This document shows, one piece after another, positions 7,730 to 16,026 of a stretch of 64,000 nt of DNA. Made by a program: the position numbers and the translations under genes. The first letter of the stretch is position 1. Every line of letters begins with the position of its first letter. The stretch covers positions 2,046,001-2,110,000 of the forward strand of contig CBDCDJ010000007.1 of assembly GCA_965215355.1 (NCBI GenBank). The letters are read 5' to 3'. Source of the DNA: CBDCDJ01 sp965215355 (GTDB taxonomy: Bacteria; Deinococcota; Deinococci; Deinococcales; Trueperaceae). Under the pieces are notes generated by a model. The model was not told the origin of the DNA. It did no database searches and was given only the letters and a program-made list of their open reading frames with translations.

Positions 7730-8542
7730 ATGATGCAAGAACCGGATAGAGCTTTTCGCCAATGGGCTAGGGAAAACGACCCCAACCCGGCGGTCGTGGA
7801 CAGTAACGTCGGCGGGGCGGAGCGCTTGCTGTCGTCGGCGGCGGGGGGCGCGTTGCTTGTGTCGGCTTTGCGGCAACGCTCCGCGTCGAGCGTGCTGCTG
7901 GGCGCGCTCGGCGGTTACCTCGTTTACAGGGGCGTGAGCGGTCACTGCGAACTCTACAATGCGCTCGGTATCGACACCGGCTCGCGCCCCACGCGGCGGC
8001 CCTACGCGGTTTCGCAGCATCAGGGTGTCCACGTCGAGGAAAGTGTGACGATTGGGCGCAGCGCCGAAGACCTATACGACTTCTGGCGGCATTTTGAAAA
8101 CTTGCCGCAGTTCATGAGTCACCTGGAGTCGGTCAAGACGCTGCCCAACGGCACCTCGCACTGGCGGGCCAAGGGTCCGGCGGGCTTGGACGTGACCTGG
8201 GACGCCGAAATCGTGGGCGACAAGCGCGGCGAACTCATCAGCTGGCGCTCGCTACCGCACTCGACGGTCGCCAACGCAGGCGCGGTGCGCTTCGAAGAGA
8301 CGGGCGGCGGCACCGAAGTCTCGGTCAAGCTCACCTACAACCCGCCCGCGGGACGGCTCGGCGCGGCGGTGGCGCGGCTGTTCGGCGAGGCACCGAGTGT
8401 GCAAATCCGCGACGACCTGAACCGTTTGAAAACGTCGCTGGAGGACGAAGACGCCGGCAGGGTGACCGAAGCCAGCCAGGAGAGTTTTCCCGCCAGCGAC
8501 GCGCCCTCGTTTACGGGCACGACGGCGGCCGAGAACGAGTAA
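7730..8542 (+). CDS. SRPBCC-fold membrane-associated protein (YgaP-like N-terminus)
   Basis: A 270-residue protein. The N-terminal 85 residues hold a glycine-rich hydrophobic pair (GGAERLLSSAAGGALLVSAL, then LGALGGYLVYRGVSGHC) like the DUF2892 inner-membrane domain. Residues about 95-235 form a polyketide-cyclase/dehydrase START-like domain with SVTIGRSAEDLYDFWRHFEN at its start. The tail is acidic. Family members bind hydrophobic ligands; the substrate is unknown. Two in-frame ATGs (7730, 7733) are possible and neither has a clear ribosome-binding site. A strong terminator follows. Confidence 0.8.
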   Translation: MMQEPDRAFRQWARENDPNPAVVDSNVGGAERLLSSAAGGALLVSALRQRSASSVLLGALGGYLVYRGVSGHCELYNALGIDTGSRPTRRPYAVSQHQGVHVEESVTIGRSAEDLYDFWRHFENLPQFMSHLESVKTLPNGTSHWRAKGPAGLDVTWDAEIVGDKRGELISWRSLPHSTVANAGAVRFEETGGGTEVSVKLTYNPPAGRLGAAVARLFGEAPSVQIRDDLNRLKTSLEDEDAGRVTEASQESFPASDAPSFTGTTAAENE

Positions 8543-8557
8543 GCGTAACCTCTCGAG

Positions 8558-8584
8558 AAGGCCGAGTTCGCTCGGCCTTTTTTT
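8558..8584 (+). terminator. Rho-independent terminator after the SRPBCC gene
   Basis: Stem AAGGCCGAG/CTCGGCCTT with a TTCG tetraloop, running into a seven-T tract. Confidence 0.9.
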
Positions 8585-8595
8585 GGTTCTCTGCG

Positions 8596-8601
8596 TAGAA
8601 T
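8596..8601 (+). promoter_or_regulatory. -10 hexamer of the leaderless nucleotidyltransferase gene
   Basis: TAGAAT, 5 nt before the GTG at 8607. Confidence 0.55.
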
Positions 8602-8606
8602 GAACT

Positions 8607-9386
8607 GTGGCGATGAGCGACGGTACCGACATCATCGGCCTCGTCCCGATGGCGGGGCGGGCGACGCGGTTAGGGCAGTTGCCGGGCAGCAAGGAACTGT
8701 TGCCGCTCGGCTTTCGCGCGCTGCCGGACGGTACGCTCCAGGCTAAAGTCGTGAGCCACTACCTGCTCGAGACCTTCCGCAACGCCGGCATCCACAAAGT
8801 CGTGATGGTGCTGCGGCCGGGCAAGTGGGACATTCCGGCGTACTACCGGGACGGCGGCGACTTCGGGCTGGACATCGCCTACACCCTCGCCAAGCTGCCC
8901 TACGGCGTGCCCTACACCCTCGACTCGGCCTACGCGTTTGTCAGAGACGCGCACGTCGCGGTCGGCTTTCCCGACATCGTCTACGAACCCCCGGACGCGT
9001 TCCGGCACTTGCGCGAACGGCTCGTCGCGTCCCATGCCGACGTGGTGCTGGGGCTTTTTCCTGCCACCGCCCCGGAACGTTCCGACATGGTGGCGGTAGA
9101 CGAGGACGGCCGCGTGCGCGACATCGTCGTCAAACCGCTCGAGACCCGGCTCACCTTGAGTTGGGCGCTGGCGCTGTGGTCGCCCCGGTTTACAGAATTC
9201 TTGCACACCTACCTCGCGGGGCTCGCTTTGGCAACCGACGCGTCCGAAGTGCAGCTCGGCCCCGTCCTGCTAGCAGCGCAGGCGGCGGGGCTCGAGGTGC
9301 AAACCCACACGTTCGCGACCGGCACCTTTCTCGACATCGGTACCGCGCCAGGACTCAAACTCGCTTTGCAACGTTACGGCGGTTGA
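8607..9386 (+). CDS. Sugar-1-phosphate nucleotidyltransferase-like protein
   Basis: A 259-residue GT-A-fold NTP transferase. The N-terminal signature GLVPMAGRATRLGQLPGSKE matches the nucleotide-binding GxGxRLxPLT..KP loop of RmlA/GlmU-type enzymes, though with A for the usual second G and LPGSKE in place of the Lys-Pro pair. VGFPDIVYEPPDA resembles the metal/sugar-binding region, and FLDIGTAPGL is the usual end of the domain. It probably makes an NDP-sugar for envelope polysaccharide; the base and sugar are not predictable. The GTG start fits the leaderless element; an ATG two codons on is the alternative. Confidence 0.8.
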   Translation: MAMSDGTDIIGLVPMAGRATRLGQLPGSKELLPLGFRALPDGTLQAKVVSHYLLETFRNAGIHKVVMVLRPGKWDIPAYYRDGGDFGLDIAYTLAKLPYGVPYTLDSAYAFVRDAHVAVGFPDIVYEPPDAFRHLRERLVASHADVVLGLFPATAPERSDMVAVDEDGRVRDIVVKPLETRLTLSWALALWSPRFTEFLHTYLAGLALATDASEVQLGPVLLAAQAAGLEVQTHTFATGTFLDIGTAPGLKLALQRYGG

Positions 9387-9498
9387 GTTCTCGGTCAAGC
9401 TTGACCCGACTCGGCAAGAGCAGGAACATAATCTCCTGCTAACATGGTGAGGCTGGGGCGGAGTGGAAGCCTTAAAATGGAGGCGGGAGGTCCTCAGC

Positions 9499-10251
9499 AT
9501 GGCTGTTCTTTACACCCTGGGCACCGGCGCGGCGGTGAGCGACCCGCACCGCACCACCACGATGCTGGCGGTCGAAAACGAACACTCGCTTCTAGTCGTC
9601 GACTGCGGCGGCGACGCGGTGCAGCGGCTGATGGCGGCCGGGGTGGATATGGGCAAGCTCGCAGCCCTCGTCGTCACGCACGAACACGCCGACCACGTCA
9701 GCGGTTTTCCTCTGTTCATGGAGAAAATCTGGCTGCTGGGCCGCCGCGACCCGCTGCCCGTTTACGGAATTCCCGCCGCCCTGTCCCAGGCGCGGCGGAT
9801 GCACGACACCTTCGACACGAGCGGCTGGACGGGCTATCCCAACATCGAGTGGCGCGAGGTCGCGCACGAGGAGGGTGCGCCGGTCCTCAGCGACGAAGGT
9901 TGGGAAGTCAGCGCCGCGCCCGGCGTCCACCCGGTCCCGGTCATCGGTTTGCGCGTCCGGGACGTGTTGGGCGGCGGCACCGTCGCCTACTCCTGCGACA
10001 CCGAGCCCAGCGAGCAAATCACCCGGCTCGGCACCGACGCGGCGATTTTCGTCCACGAGGCGACCGGCGACGGTCCCGGCCACACGGGCGCGCTGGCGGC
10101 GGCTCGAGCCGCCGCCAAGGCTGACGCTCAGCGCCTGCTCCTCGTCCACCTGCCGCCCGAGAACAAGCTGAACGCTGAAACGGTGCAAGAGGCTCGAGCG
10201 GTTTTCGCCGACACCGAAAAAGCCGAAGAAGGCGGGCGCTACACGTTTTGA
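9499..10251 (+). CDS. MBL-fold metallo-hydrolase (RNase Z-like)
   Basis: A 250-residue metallo-beta-lactamase-fold protein. It carries the metal site THEHADH, an upstream Asp (VVDCGG), a later ligand region GVHPVPVIGLRV and YSCDTEPSE, and VHEATG. This arrangement resembles RNase Z/ElaC and Atsa-type hydrolases, but the exosite arm of true tRNase Z is not evident. The start is the ATG at 9499, set by GGGAGGT upstream; a longer frame from 9463 lacks such a site. The substrate is unassigned. Confidence 0.85.
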   Translation: MAVLYTLGTGAAVSDPHRTTTMLAVENEHSLLVVDCGGDAVQRLMAAGVDMGKLAALVVTHEHADHVSGFPLFMEKIWLLGRRDPLPVYGIPAALSQARRMHDTFDTSGWTGYPNIEWREVAHEEGAPVLSDEGWEVSAAPGVHPVPVIGLRVRDVLGGGTVAYSCDTEPSEQITRLGTDAAIFVHEATGDGPGHTGALAAARAAAKADAQRLLLVHLPPENKLNAETVQEARAVFADTEKAEEGGRYTF

Positions 10252-10331
10252 ACCCCGCCGGAAGCGACAAAAAGGGCTGGAAGGTTGAGTCACCTGGCAG
10301 CTGCTCTGTCTCGATACCGGTCACGCCACCC

Positions 10332-10365
10332 AAAAAGCGGGACTCGCCCTGGGCGAGTCCCGCTT
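10332..10365 (-). terminator. Rho-independent terminator of the EF-hand protein gene
   Basis: Perfect stem GCGGGACTCGCC/GGCGAGTCCCGC with a three-base loop (CTG), followed on the minus strand by TTTTT. Confidence 0.9.
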
Positions 10366-10398
10366 CAGTGTCGACTATGGTTTCAGTCGACCGGAGTT

Positions 10399-11859
10399 TT
10401 ACGGTTGGTTCATCGCGTTGAACTCGTCTTCGCTCAAGTCACCGCTGGCGTCGGTGTCGAAGTCGGTGAAGGCACCACCCATAGTGCCACCCGACATCTC
10501 CATCCCGGCGTTAAATTCGTCTTCGTCGATGGTGCCGCTCATGTCGGTGTCGAAGTCGGCGAAAGCCATGAGGGGCATACCGTCCGGGCCGACGACCGTT
10601 TGAGCGTCGCCCGACATGTTGTCGTTCATCATACCCATCATCGCGTCGAACTCCATCTGGTCAATGATGCCGCTGCCGTCGGTGTCGAAGTCGGCAAAGG
10701 TCATGCCCATCGTGTCGTCCATCATCGCGCCGCCGGTCTCGCCGGACATGTCACCCATCATGCCCATCGCGGTGTCGAACTCCATCTGGTCGATGCCGCC
10801 GTCGCCGTTGGTGTCGAAGTCGGCAAAGGTCATGCCCATCATGCCGTCCATCATCGCGCCGCCGGTTTCGCCCATCATGCCCGTGTCCGTCATGCCAGTG
10901 TCCATCATGCCGGTATTCATCGCGTTGAACTCGTCTTCGCTCAGGTCACCGCTCATGTCGGTATCGAAGTCGGCCAGCGTGCCCATCATGGTGCCGCCCG
11001 ACATCTCCATCCCGGCGTTGAACTCGTTCTCGTCGACGGTGCCGCTCATGTCGGCGTCGAGGTCGCTGAAGGCCATAGGTGCCATGTTGCCGTCCGGGTC
11101 GACCACCATCAGGCCGGAACCCATCATGCCGCTGTCGTCCATGTTCATCATGCCGGACATGCTGTTGTACTCGTCTTCGCTGATGTCGCCGCTGGCGTCG
11201 GTGTCGAAGTCGGTGAAGGCGCCCATCATACCGCCCGACTCCATGCCGACGTTGAACTCGTCCTCGCTCAGCGAGCCGCTCATGTCGGTGTCGAGGTCAC
11301 TGAAAGCCATGCCCTGGTTCATGCCCATCTGGTCCATGCCCATCATGCTCGAGACGAGTTGACCGCGCAGCTCGCCGGCCTGGTGCATTTCACTGTGGAC
11401 GTTGATGTAGAGGTTGCCCGCCATGACGGCGTCGGTTTGCTCGGGCGTGAGCGTGGCGTCGACGCTGAAGATGCCGCTCATGCCGTCTTCGGCCAGGGTC
11501 ACGTTCAAGGGGATGATGACGGGGCCGTTCTCGCCCATCGGGGCCATGTGGATGTGGGCGGGCGTGCCGGCCACCTCGATGGCCATGCTGCTGAGGTTTT
11601 CAAAGTCACCGGTGACGCTCAAAGCGTCGCCCATCAGGGTGAAAGTTGCCGAGCCGGTCGCGTCGGTCATGACCGGGGGCACTTCTTGGTCGCCGGAAAG
11701 CTGAACCTCGTAGGTGCCGTCCGTCACCATCATGTCGTCCATCATCTCGCCGCCGGTTTCGCCCATCATGGCACCACCGGTTTCGCTGCCGCCGGTGTCT
11801 TGTGCATAGGCCATGACAGGCAAAAGCATCAGACTGAGGACCAATAAGCCTTTTTTCAT
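10399..11859 (-). CDS. Secreted Met-rich protein with CHRD domain and eight EF-hands
   Basis: A 486-residue exported protein. The signal peptide (residues 1-19, ending AYA) is followed by a CHRD domain (about 45-165, with VQLSGDQEVPPV, AHIHMAP and ELRGQL). The last 300 residues carry eight EF-hand loops in pairs, each like DTDMSGSLSEDEF, separated by Met/Gly-rich linkers (GGMMG, MMDGMMGM). Loop positions 1, 3, 5 and 12 keep Asp, Asp, Ser or Asp, and Glu, so calcium binding is likely. It is probably a calcium-dependent surface or periplasmic protein. GGGAG precedes the ATG. The sigma/anti-sigma pair lies 250 bases upstream on the same strand, which may be relevant to regulation. Confidence 0.85.
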   Translation of the reverse strand: MKKGLLVLSLMLLPVMAYAQDTGGSETGGAMMGETGGEMMDDMMVTDGTYEVQLSGDQEVPPVMTDATGSATFTLMGDALSVTGDFENLSSMAIEVAGTPAHIHMAPMGENGPVIIPLNVTLAEDGMSGIFSVDATLTPEQTDAVMAGNLYINVHSEMHQAGELRGQLVSSMMGMDQMGMNQGMAFSDLDTDMSGSLSEDEFNVGMESGGMMGAFTDFDTDASGDISEDEYNSMSGMMNMDDSGMMGSGLMVVDPDGNMAPMAFSDLDADMSGTVDENEFNAGMEMSGGTMMGTLADFDTDMSGDLSEDEFNAMNTGMMDTGMTDTGMMGETGGAMMDGMMGMTFADFDTNGDGGIDQMEFDTAMGMMGDMSGETGGAMMDDTMGMTFADFDTDGSGIIDQMEFDAMMGMMNDNMSGDAQTVVGPDGMPLMAFADFDTDMSGTIDEDEFNAGMEMSGGTMGGAFTDFDTDASGDLSEDEFNAMNQP

Positions 11860-12109
11860 GTTTTCTCCCTTTCGTGGTACAGGATGTGTGTCGAGCAGGG
11901 CGGAACGAGCTTGTGTCGTTTCCTCCCCTGTTTCAAACCGTACTTACACTTCTACGACTGAACTGGATGTTCGGTACAGTGAAGTGCCTCGAGGCTAGCA
12001 AACTCTTCGCGTCGGAATTGTGCTCCGGGCGCTAAAGCGGGTGGGTTCTCACTTTTTAGACCTAAAAACGCCGGTGTAAACTTTTCGCCGCGGCCCTCAG
12101 CCAACCACC
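11860..12109. other. Intergenic with a 16-bp palindrome
   Basis: About 250 bases between the anti-sigma gene and the EF-hand gene. TTTTTAG-AC-CTAAAAA at 12053-12068 is a perfect inverted repeat that could be an operator or a weak terminator. The promoter of the EF-hand gene must lie here, but I cannot place it. Confidence 0.4.
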
Positions 12110-12820
12110 TCAGCCGGTCAAGGGCAAGACCACGATGGGCGTGCTGGTCGGCTGGGCGCTGCCGCCGGGCGGCTCCAGGGACACGCCGAAGGTGCTGTCA
12201 CTACTTACCGCTCGAGCGATGTCCAAAACCCGTTCGTCCGAGGTCCCTAAAGACTGGGGCGTGCCGCCGACGATTTCCCAAGCCTGGTAAACCTGCCCGG
12301 CGGGCGGACTGCGGTCGAACACAACGTAGAGGCTGTTGTCGGGCCTGACCGCCAGGGTGCCGAGCGGCTCGTTGCCGTCCGAAGCGAGCGTTTCGCACCT
12401 CACGCCCGCTTCGGCGCAGAGCCGGTCCAAGCGCTGCGCGACCTGGTAGGTCTCGAGGGCGGGCCGCAAGCCGAGCCAGGCGACGACGGCGAGGGCCGCC
12501 GCCAGCGCCAGCGCGACCCAGGGGCTGCGCGAGCGGCGCGGCGCGGGTTCGCGTGGCAAGGTTACCGGCGCGGGCTCGAGCCGGGCCACGGCTGCTGACG
12601 GGGTGCTCGAGCGGACGCGTTGCAAAAGCGCGTCCTCGGCGCCGTCCGGAACTTCGGCCGGGTCTTGGGCCAGGGCGACCGCCGCTAAGGTCTCGAACAT
12701 GTCGCGCACCCAGGCGGCTTCCTCGGGGTGGGCGTTCAGGTGGGCGGCGACCTCCAGCTCCTGCTCGGGGGTAAGGCTGCCCATCACGTAGTCCAAAAGT
12801 AAGTCGCGGTCTATGGTCAT
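12110..12820 (-). CDS. Anti-sigma-K-factor-like protein (RskA domain)
   Basis: A 236-residue membrane anti-sigma factor. The cytoplasmic N-terminus (MTIDRDLLLDYVMGSL..., LNAHPEEAAWV) is the sigma-binding helical region. One transmembrane helix spans about 101-118. The periplasmic part is an RskA C-terminal domain (GQVYQAWEIVGGTPQSLGT). The N-terminal domain lacks the HxxxCxxC zinc site. Two periplasmic cysteines (CAEAGVRC) could form a redox-sensitive disulfide, which is inferred. Its ATG overlaps the end of the sigma gene by 4 bases, so the pair is translationally coupled. Confidence 0.9.
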   Translation of the reverse strand: MTIDRDLLLDYVMGSLTPEQELEVAAHLNAHPEEAAWVRDMFETLAAVALAQDPAEVPDGAEDALLQRVRSSTPSAAVARLEPAPVTLPREPAPRRSRSPWVALALAAALAVVAWLGLRPALETYQVAQRLDRLCAEAGVRCETLASDGNEPLGTLAVRPDNSLYVVFDRSPPAGQVYQAWEIVGGTPQSLGTSDERVLDIARAVSSDSTFGVSLEPPGGSAQPTSTPIVVLPLTG

Positions 12821-13344
12821 GCCTCACCTCCTGTCAGGTGTTCACGGAGCGCTTGCAGCGCGTTGCGGAGTTTCGTCTTGACGGTGCCGAGCGGTTTGCC
12901 CGTGGCCTCGGCGACCTGGCTGTGCGAGTAACCCTGGTAAAAAGCCAGTTCGATGAGTTCTCTGTCCTCGTCGTTCAGGGTAGCGACGGCTTCTTCGACG
13001 TACAGCCGCTCCACGTGGTCGGGTTGGCGGACGGGGGCGTCCCAGTGTTGCAGCGGCAGGGTGTCGAGTTTGCCGCCGCGGATGCGGTTGATAGCCAGAC
13101 GGTGGCAAATGGTGACGAGCCAAGTTTTGGCGCTCGCTTTGTCCGCGTCGTAGCGCTCGGCGTAGTCCCAGGCGTTCACAAAGGCGTCTTGCACGCACTG
13201 CTGGACCTCGTCGGGGTCTTTCAGCATCCGCCTGGCAACCGCGCTCAGGTAGGGCGCGTAGCGCTGGTGGAGTTCTCGCAGCGCGGCCTCGTCTCGAGCG
13301 GCCATCTGCCGCACCAGGTGCTCGTCGGGTATCACCTCCATCAC
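12817..13344 (-). CDS. ECF-type RNA polymerase sigma factor
   Basis: A 175-residue ECF sigma factor. Region 2 (about 15-85) includes LLKDPDEVQQCVQDAFVNAW-like and TWLVTICHRLAINRIR motifs. Region 4 (about 115-170) has ELAFYQGYSHSQVAEATG and the recognition helix GTVKTKLRNALQALR. Pairing with an RskA-type anti-sigma places it near the SigK/ECF19 group. GTG (13344) and ATG (13341) are adjacent possible starts. The target regulon is unknown; the EF-hand gene just downstream is a candidate. Confidence 0.95.
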   Translation of the reverse strand: MMEVIPDEHLVRQMAARDEAALRELHQRYAPYLSAVARRMLKDPDEVQQCVQDAFVNAWDYAERYDADKASAKTWLVTICHRLAINRIRGGKLDTLPLQHWDAPVRQPDHVERLYVEEAVATLNDEDRELIELAFYQGYSHSQVAEATGKPLGTVKTKLRNALQALREHLTGGEA

Positions 13345-13555
13345 GGACGTACACGCCCCATCGGCTTTTCAGATGTTTGTGATGCTGGCATGAACCTCCA
13401 ACGACCGCGCGCAAAGCTTTTCAGCGACCCGCTTTCCAAGCCCCGCGCTGCGAAAGCGTATCCTTGGCTTGAAAGCATACCGCGCCGACGCCGAAAGTAC
13501 ATAGTCCCGCCGCGGTGGCTCGTGACTCCAGCAACGCTCCCGCCGAGCACGCGTC

Positions 13556-14221
13556 TTACGCCGTGGTTACACCTCGAGCCACTTTTGCCACCGCCTCGGA
13601 CACCACCGCCAACATCTCCCCGGTCCTCGCCCGTGCCGACCCCAAACCTTTTAGAACGCCTGTGTCAAAAAGCTCCTGACCAGCTCGAGTGCCGACGGGC
13701 AACACCCTCTCCCAAGCCTCGAAAAAAGGGTGGGTGGGTCGCAAGCCTTGGTTCAAAAAGCACTCGAGCAAAAGGGCGGCGAGGCAGTTCTCGAGGTCCG
13801 GCGACTGGGGCGGCGTCACCGTGAGGTTTTTTTGCTTGATGTAGGGCACGACTTCCGTCATGACGCTGCAGCCCGCCCACGGGTCGCGGCAGGCGTAGTG
13901 AAAGCTTTTGATGCTCATCATGCGAATACCGCCCATGCAGAGCGGACAAGGCTCGGTCGTCGTGTAGAGCGTGCAAGTGCGCGGGTCGACGTTTGCCTCG
14001 TCGAGCGACAGCATGGCGTTCAGCTCGGCGTGGGCCAGGGAAGAGTTGCAAACCTGCGGGTGCGGCGCGGTTTTGTCGCGGATACGGTTGCGTCCGGTCG
14101 CCACAGCCTTACCTTCGGCGTCCACGATGACCGCGGCGATAGGCAGTGAGCCCGCCCGATAAGCCTCCCAGGCCAGGTCCAAACAGAGCTGCCAGGGCAA
14201 GGGCGACTCGGTAGGGGTCAC
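13556..14221 (-). CDS. Cytidine/deoxycytidylate deaminase-like zinc deaminase
   Basis: A 221-residue protein of the CMP/dCMP/guanine deaminase superfamily. The zinc site is complete: HAELNAM (His ligand and catalytic Glu) and EPCPLCMGGI (two Cys ligands). IAAVIVDAEGKAVATGRN is the usual first-strand region. The long C-terminus (after about 150) is not typical of tRNA adenosine deaminase TadA, so a nucleoside or nucleobase substrate is more likely. The GTG start follows AGGA. It starts 10 bases after the GGDEF gene and is probably co-transcribed with it. Confidence 0.85.
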   Translation of the reverse strand: MTPTESPLPWQLCLDLAWEAYRAGSLPIAAVIVDAEGKAVATGRNRIRDKTAPHPQVCNSSLAHAELNAMLSLDEANVDPRTCTLYTTTEPCPLCMGGIRMMSIKSFHYACRDPWAGCSVMTEVVPYIKQKNLTVTPPQSPDLENCLAALLLECFLNQGLRPTHPFFEAWERVLPVGTRAGQELFDTGVLKGLGSARARTGEMLAVVSEAVAKVARGVTTA

Positions 14222-14231
14222 AACTCGTTCC

Positions 14232-14843
14232 TCACAGCTCGTCTTTGTGTTTGACGAACAGGTCGTCCAGGGCCTCGCGCAGCAGGCTCGCCTCGGTGCG
14301 GTCTAAAGCGGCGGAGAGTTTGGCGAGGCGCTCGAGGCTGGACTTGGAGTAGTAGTTGCTCTTCAGCGTCATCTTCGACTCGGTGTAGATGGCGATGCGG
14401 CTTTTGCCCTCGCGCTTGGCGCGGTAGAGCGCTTCGGTGGCGGCGCGGAGCAGCTCGGGCACGGTCTCGGCGTGGGGCGGGCGGCTGGCGATGCCGACCG
14501 ACAGGTGGACTTTGCGCGGCACGCTGCTGGCGGGCTGGCGGCTTGAAAAGTGGCTGCGAATCTCCTCGAGCAAAATCAGCGCGCTCTCGGCGGGCGTGTC
14601 CGGCAGCGCGACCGCGTACTCATCACCGCCGAAGCGGCTGACAAGGGCGTCGTTCGGCAAGCTGCCGGTCAAAACGTTCTCGAGACTCCGCAGCACGTCG
14701 TCCCCGGCGGCGTGGCCGTAGTCGTCGTTGACCTGCGCGAAGTGGTCCAAGTCGAGCAGGGCGACGCTGACCTGTTGACTCGCAAAGTCGGCAGACTTTT
14801 CTTCGAAGGCGGGGCGAGAAAGAAGCGAAACCTTGTGCGTCAT
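14232..14843 (-). CDS. GGDEF domain fused to a ribbon-helix-helix-like domain
   Basis: A 203-residue protein. Residues about 20-155 form a GGDEF domain with LLDLDHFAQVNDDYGHAAGD and the active-site loop RFGGDEY (72-76), so diguanylate cyclase activity is plausible. No RxxD inhibitory site sits five residues upstream. Residues about 158-203 (MTLKSNYYSKSSLERLAKLS, then a helix with TEASLLREALDDLF) look like a CopG/Arc ribbon-helix-helix DNA-binding unit. There is no sensory domain. A textbook CAGGAGG lies just before the ATG. It may couple c-di-GMP to transcription, which is inferred. Confidence 0.8.
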   Translation of the reverse strand: MTHKVSLLSRPAFEEKSADFASQQVSVALLDLDHFAQVNDDYGHAAGDDVLRSLENVLTGSLPNDALVSRFGGDEYAVALPDTPAESALILLEEIRSHFSSRQPASSVPRKVHLSVGIASRPPHAETVPELLRAATEALYRAKREGKSRIAIYTESKMTLKSNYYSKSSLERLAKLSAALDRTEASLLREALDDLFVKHKDEL

Positions 14844-14982
14844 AAAGCCTCCTGTATGTTTGTTTCAATGTATATACGTTAGACGTTATGACGGCGCGAC
14901 GCTGTAAGGTTTTTCTCACTTCGGGGTGAAAAAAGAAAAATCGCAGTTCTCCCCTGTTTTTTGTGGTCAGCCGGACTCGAGC

Positions 14983-15930
14983 CTACTTCGCCCGCTCCAG
15001 CTCCCGCTCGGCTAGGCGCTCGAGCTGACTTTTGGCCTCGCTGTCGGGGAAAACGGCGAGGGCGTCTATCGCAGTTTGAGCTTCCGTCACGATGCGCGCC
15101 CGCGTCTTGGCGTCGGCGCCGCACTCTGTGACGAGCGCGACCATGCGCGCCACGTCACCTTCTTTTTGGGCGTGCCGGGACAGGATGGCGCGCGCCTCGG
15201 CGACGCCCTGCTCGAGCAGCGCGAGGGTCGGGTAGGTCGCCTTGCCCTCACGCAAGTCGCCACCGACCGGTTTGCCCAGAGTGGCCTCGTCGCCGAGCAG
15301 GTCCAGGTAGTCGTCTTGCAACTGAAAGGCGCGCCCGTAGCTCAACCCGAAGGTTCGCAGGGCGGTGCGCGCCGGAAGCGGAGCCTCGCCGAGCAGCGCC
15401 ACGCCCTCCAGCGCCGCGGCGAACAGCGCCGCCGTCTTGCCCTCGATGATGCGGAAATAGTCCTCGAACGAGTAGGTCTCCAAGGTCGCCATCTGAAACT
15501 GCAACACCTCGCCCTCGCAAATCTGCGCGGCGGTGCTGGACATGAGGCCGGTGAAGGCGCCGTTGTCGGCCACCGCGAGCAGCCCCAACACCTTGGCGAG
15601 GAGGTAGTCGCCCGACATCACGCTCACCACGTTGCCGTAGCGCCGAAAAGCGGCCTCGTGGCCGCGCCGCGTGTCGGCGTCGTCGATGAGGTCGTCGTGG
15701 AGGAGCGAAGCCGAGTGCAGCAGTTCGACCGCCAGCGCCACCCGCATGGCGGCCTCGGCCTCGCTGCCGAGCAGCCGACCCGCCAAAAAGGCGAGCGCGG
15801 GGCGCAGGCGTTTGCCGCCCGCGCTCGCCAAGTTCTCGCCGATGGCCTCGATGAACTCGACCGAGGACGTCAGTTCTTGCGCCAGCCGGGTTTCAAAGGT
15901 TTGGAGGTCGGTTCGGACAAGCTCGAGCAC
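14983..15930 (-). CDS. Polyprenyl diphosphate synthase
   Basis: Trans-isoprenyl diphosphate synthase of 315 residues that condenses IPP onto allylic diphosphates, supplying quinone side chains or carotenoid precursors. Both Asp-rich motifs are present: LLHDDLIDDADTRRG and FQLQDDYLDLLGD. GGKRLRPAL is the IPP-binding motif. Small residues (Ala, Ser) before the first motif (LLHSASLLHDD) suggest a long-chain product. The GTG at 15930 is chosen because TATACT lies 5 nt upstream; a longer frame to 16035 crosses that promoter. Confidence 0.92.
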   Translation of the reverse strand: MLELVRTDLQTFETRLAQELTSSVEFIEAIGENLASAGGKRLRPALAFLAGRLLGSEAEAAMRVALAVELLHSASLLHDDLIDDADTRRGHEAAFRRYGNVVSVMSGDYLLAKVLGLLAVADNGAFTGLMSSTAAQICEGEVLQFQMATLETYSFEDYFRIIEGKTAALFAAALEGVALLGEAPLPARTALRTFGLSYGRAFQLQDDYLDLLGDEATLGKPVGGDLREGKATYPTLALLEQGVAEARAILSRHAQKEGDVARMVALVTECGADAKTRARIVTEAQTAIDALAVFPDSEAKSQLERLAERELERAK

Positions 15931-15935
15931 AGCCA

Positions 15936-15941
15936 AGTATA
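15936..15941 (-). promoter_or_regulatory. -10 hexamer of the leaderless polyprenyl synthase gene
   Basis: TATACT on the minus strand, 5 nt before the GTG at 15930. Confidence 0.6.
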
Positions 15942-15965
15942 AGCCCCTGCGGTGGCCTCGAGTGA

Positions 15966-15995
15966 TTGACAGGTGGGTACGAGGGCGTGCATACT
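15966..15995 (+). promoter_or_regulatory. Sigma-70-type promoter before an 18-codon ORF
   Basis: TTGACA (15966-15971) and CATACT (15990-15995) separated by exactly 18 bases. This is the best classical promoter I found in the window. Transcription would start near 16002. Confidence 0.65.
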
Positions 15996-16026
15996 GAACC
16001 ATCAACCCCAGGGAGGTGACTGTTTT

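Noticed and set aside
7592..7750. 52-codon zinc-ribbon-like ORF
   Set aside because: It has no ribosome-binding site or -10 box, and it overlaps the next gene out of frame. It is listed only as possible debris.
10285..11847. 520-codon plus-strand frame rich in His and Val
   Set aside because: It is the antisense of the repetitive EF-hand gene; its apparent repeats (VGVEVGK-type) mirror the calcium-loop codons. No ribosome-binding site.
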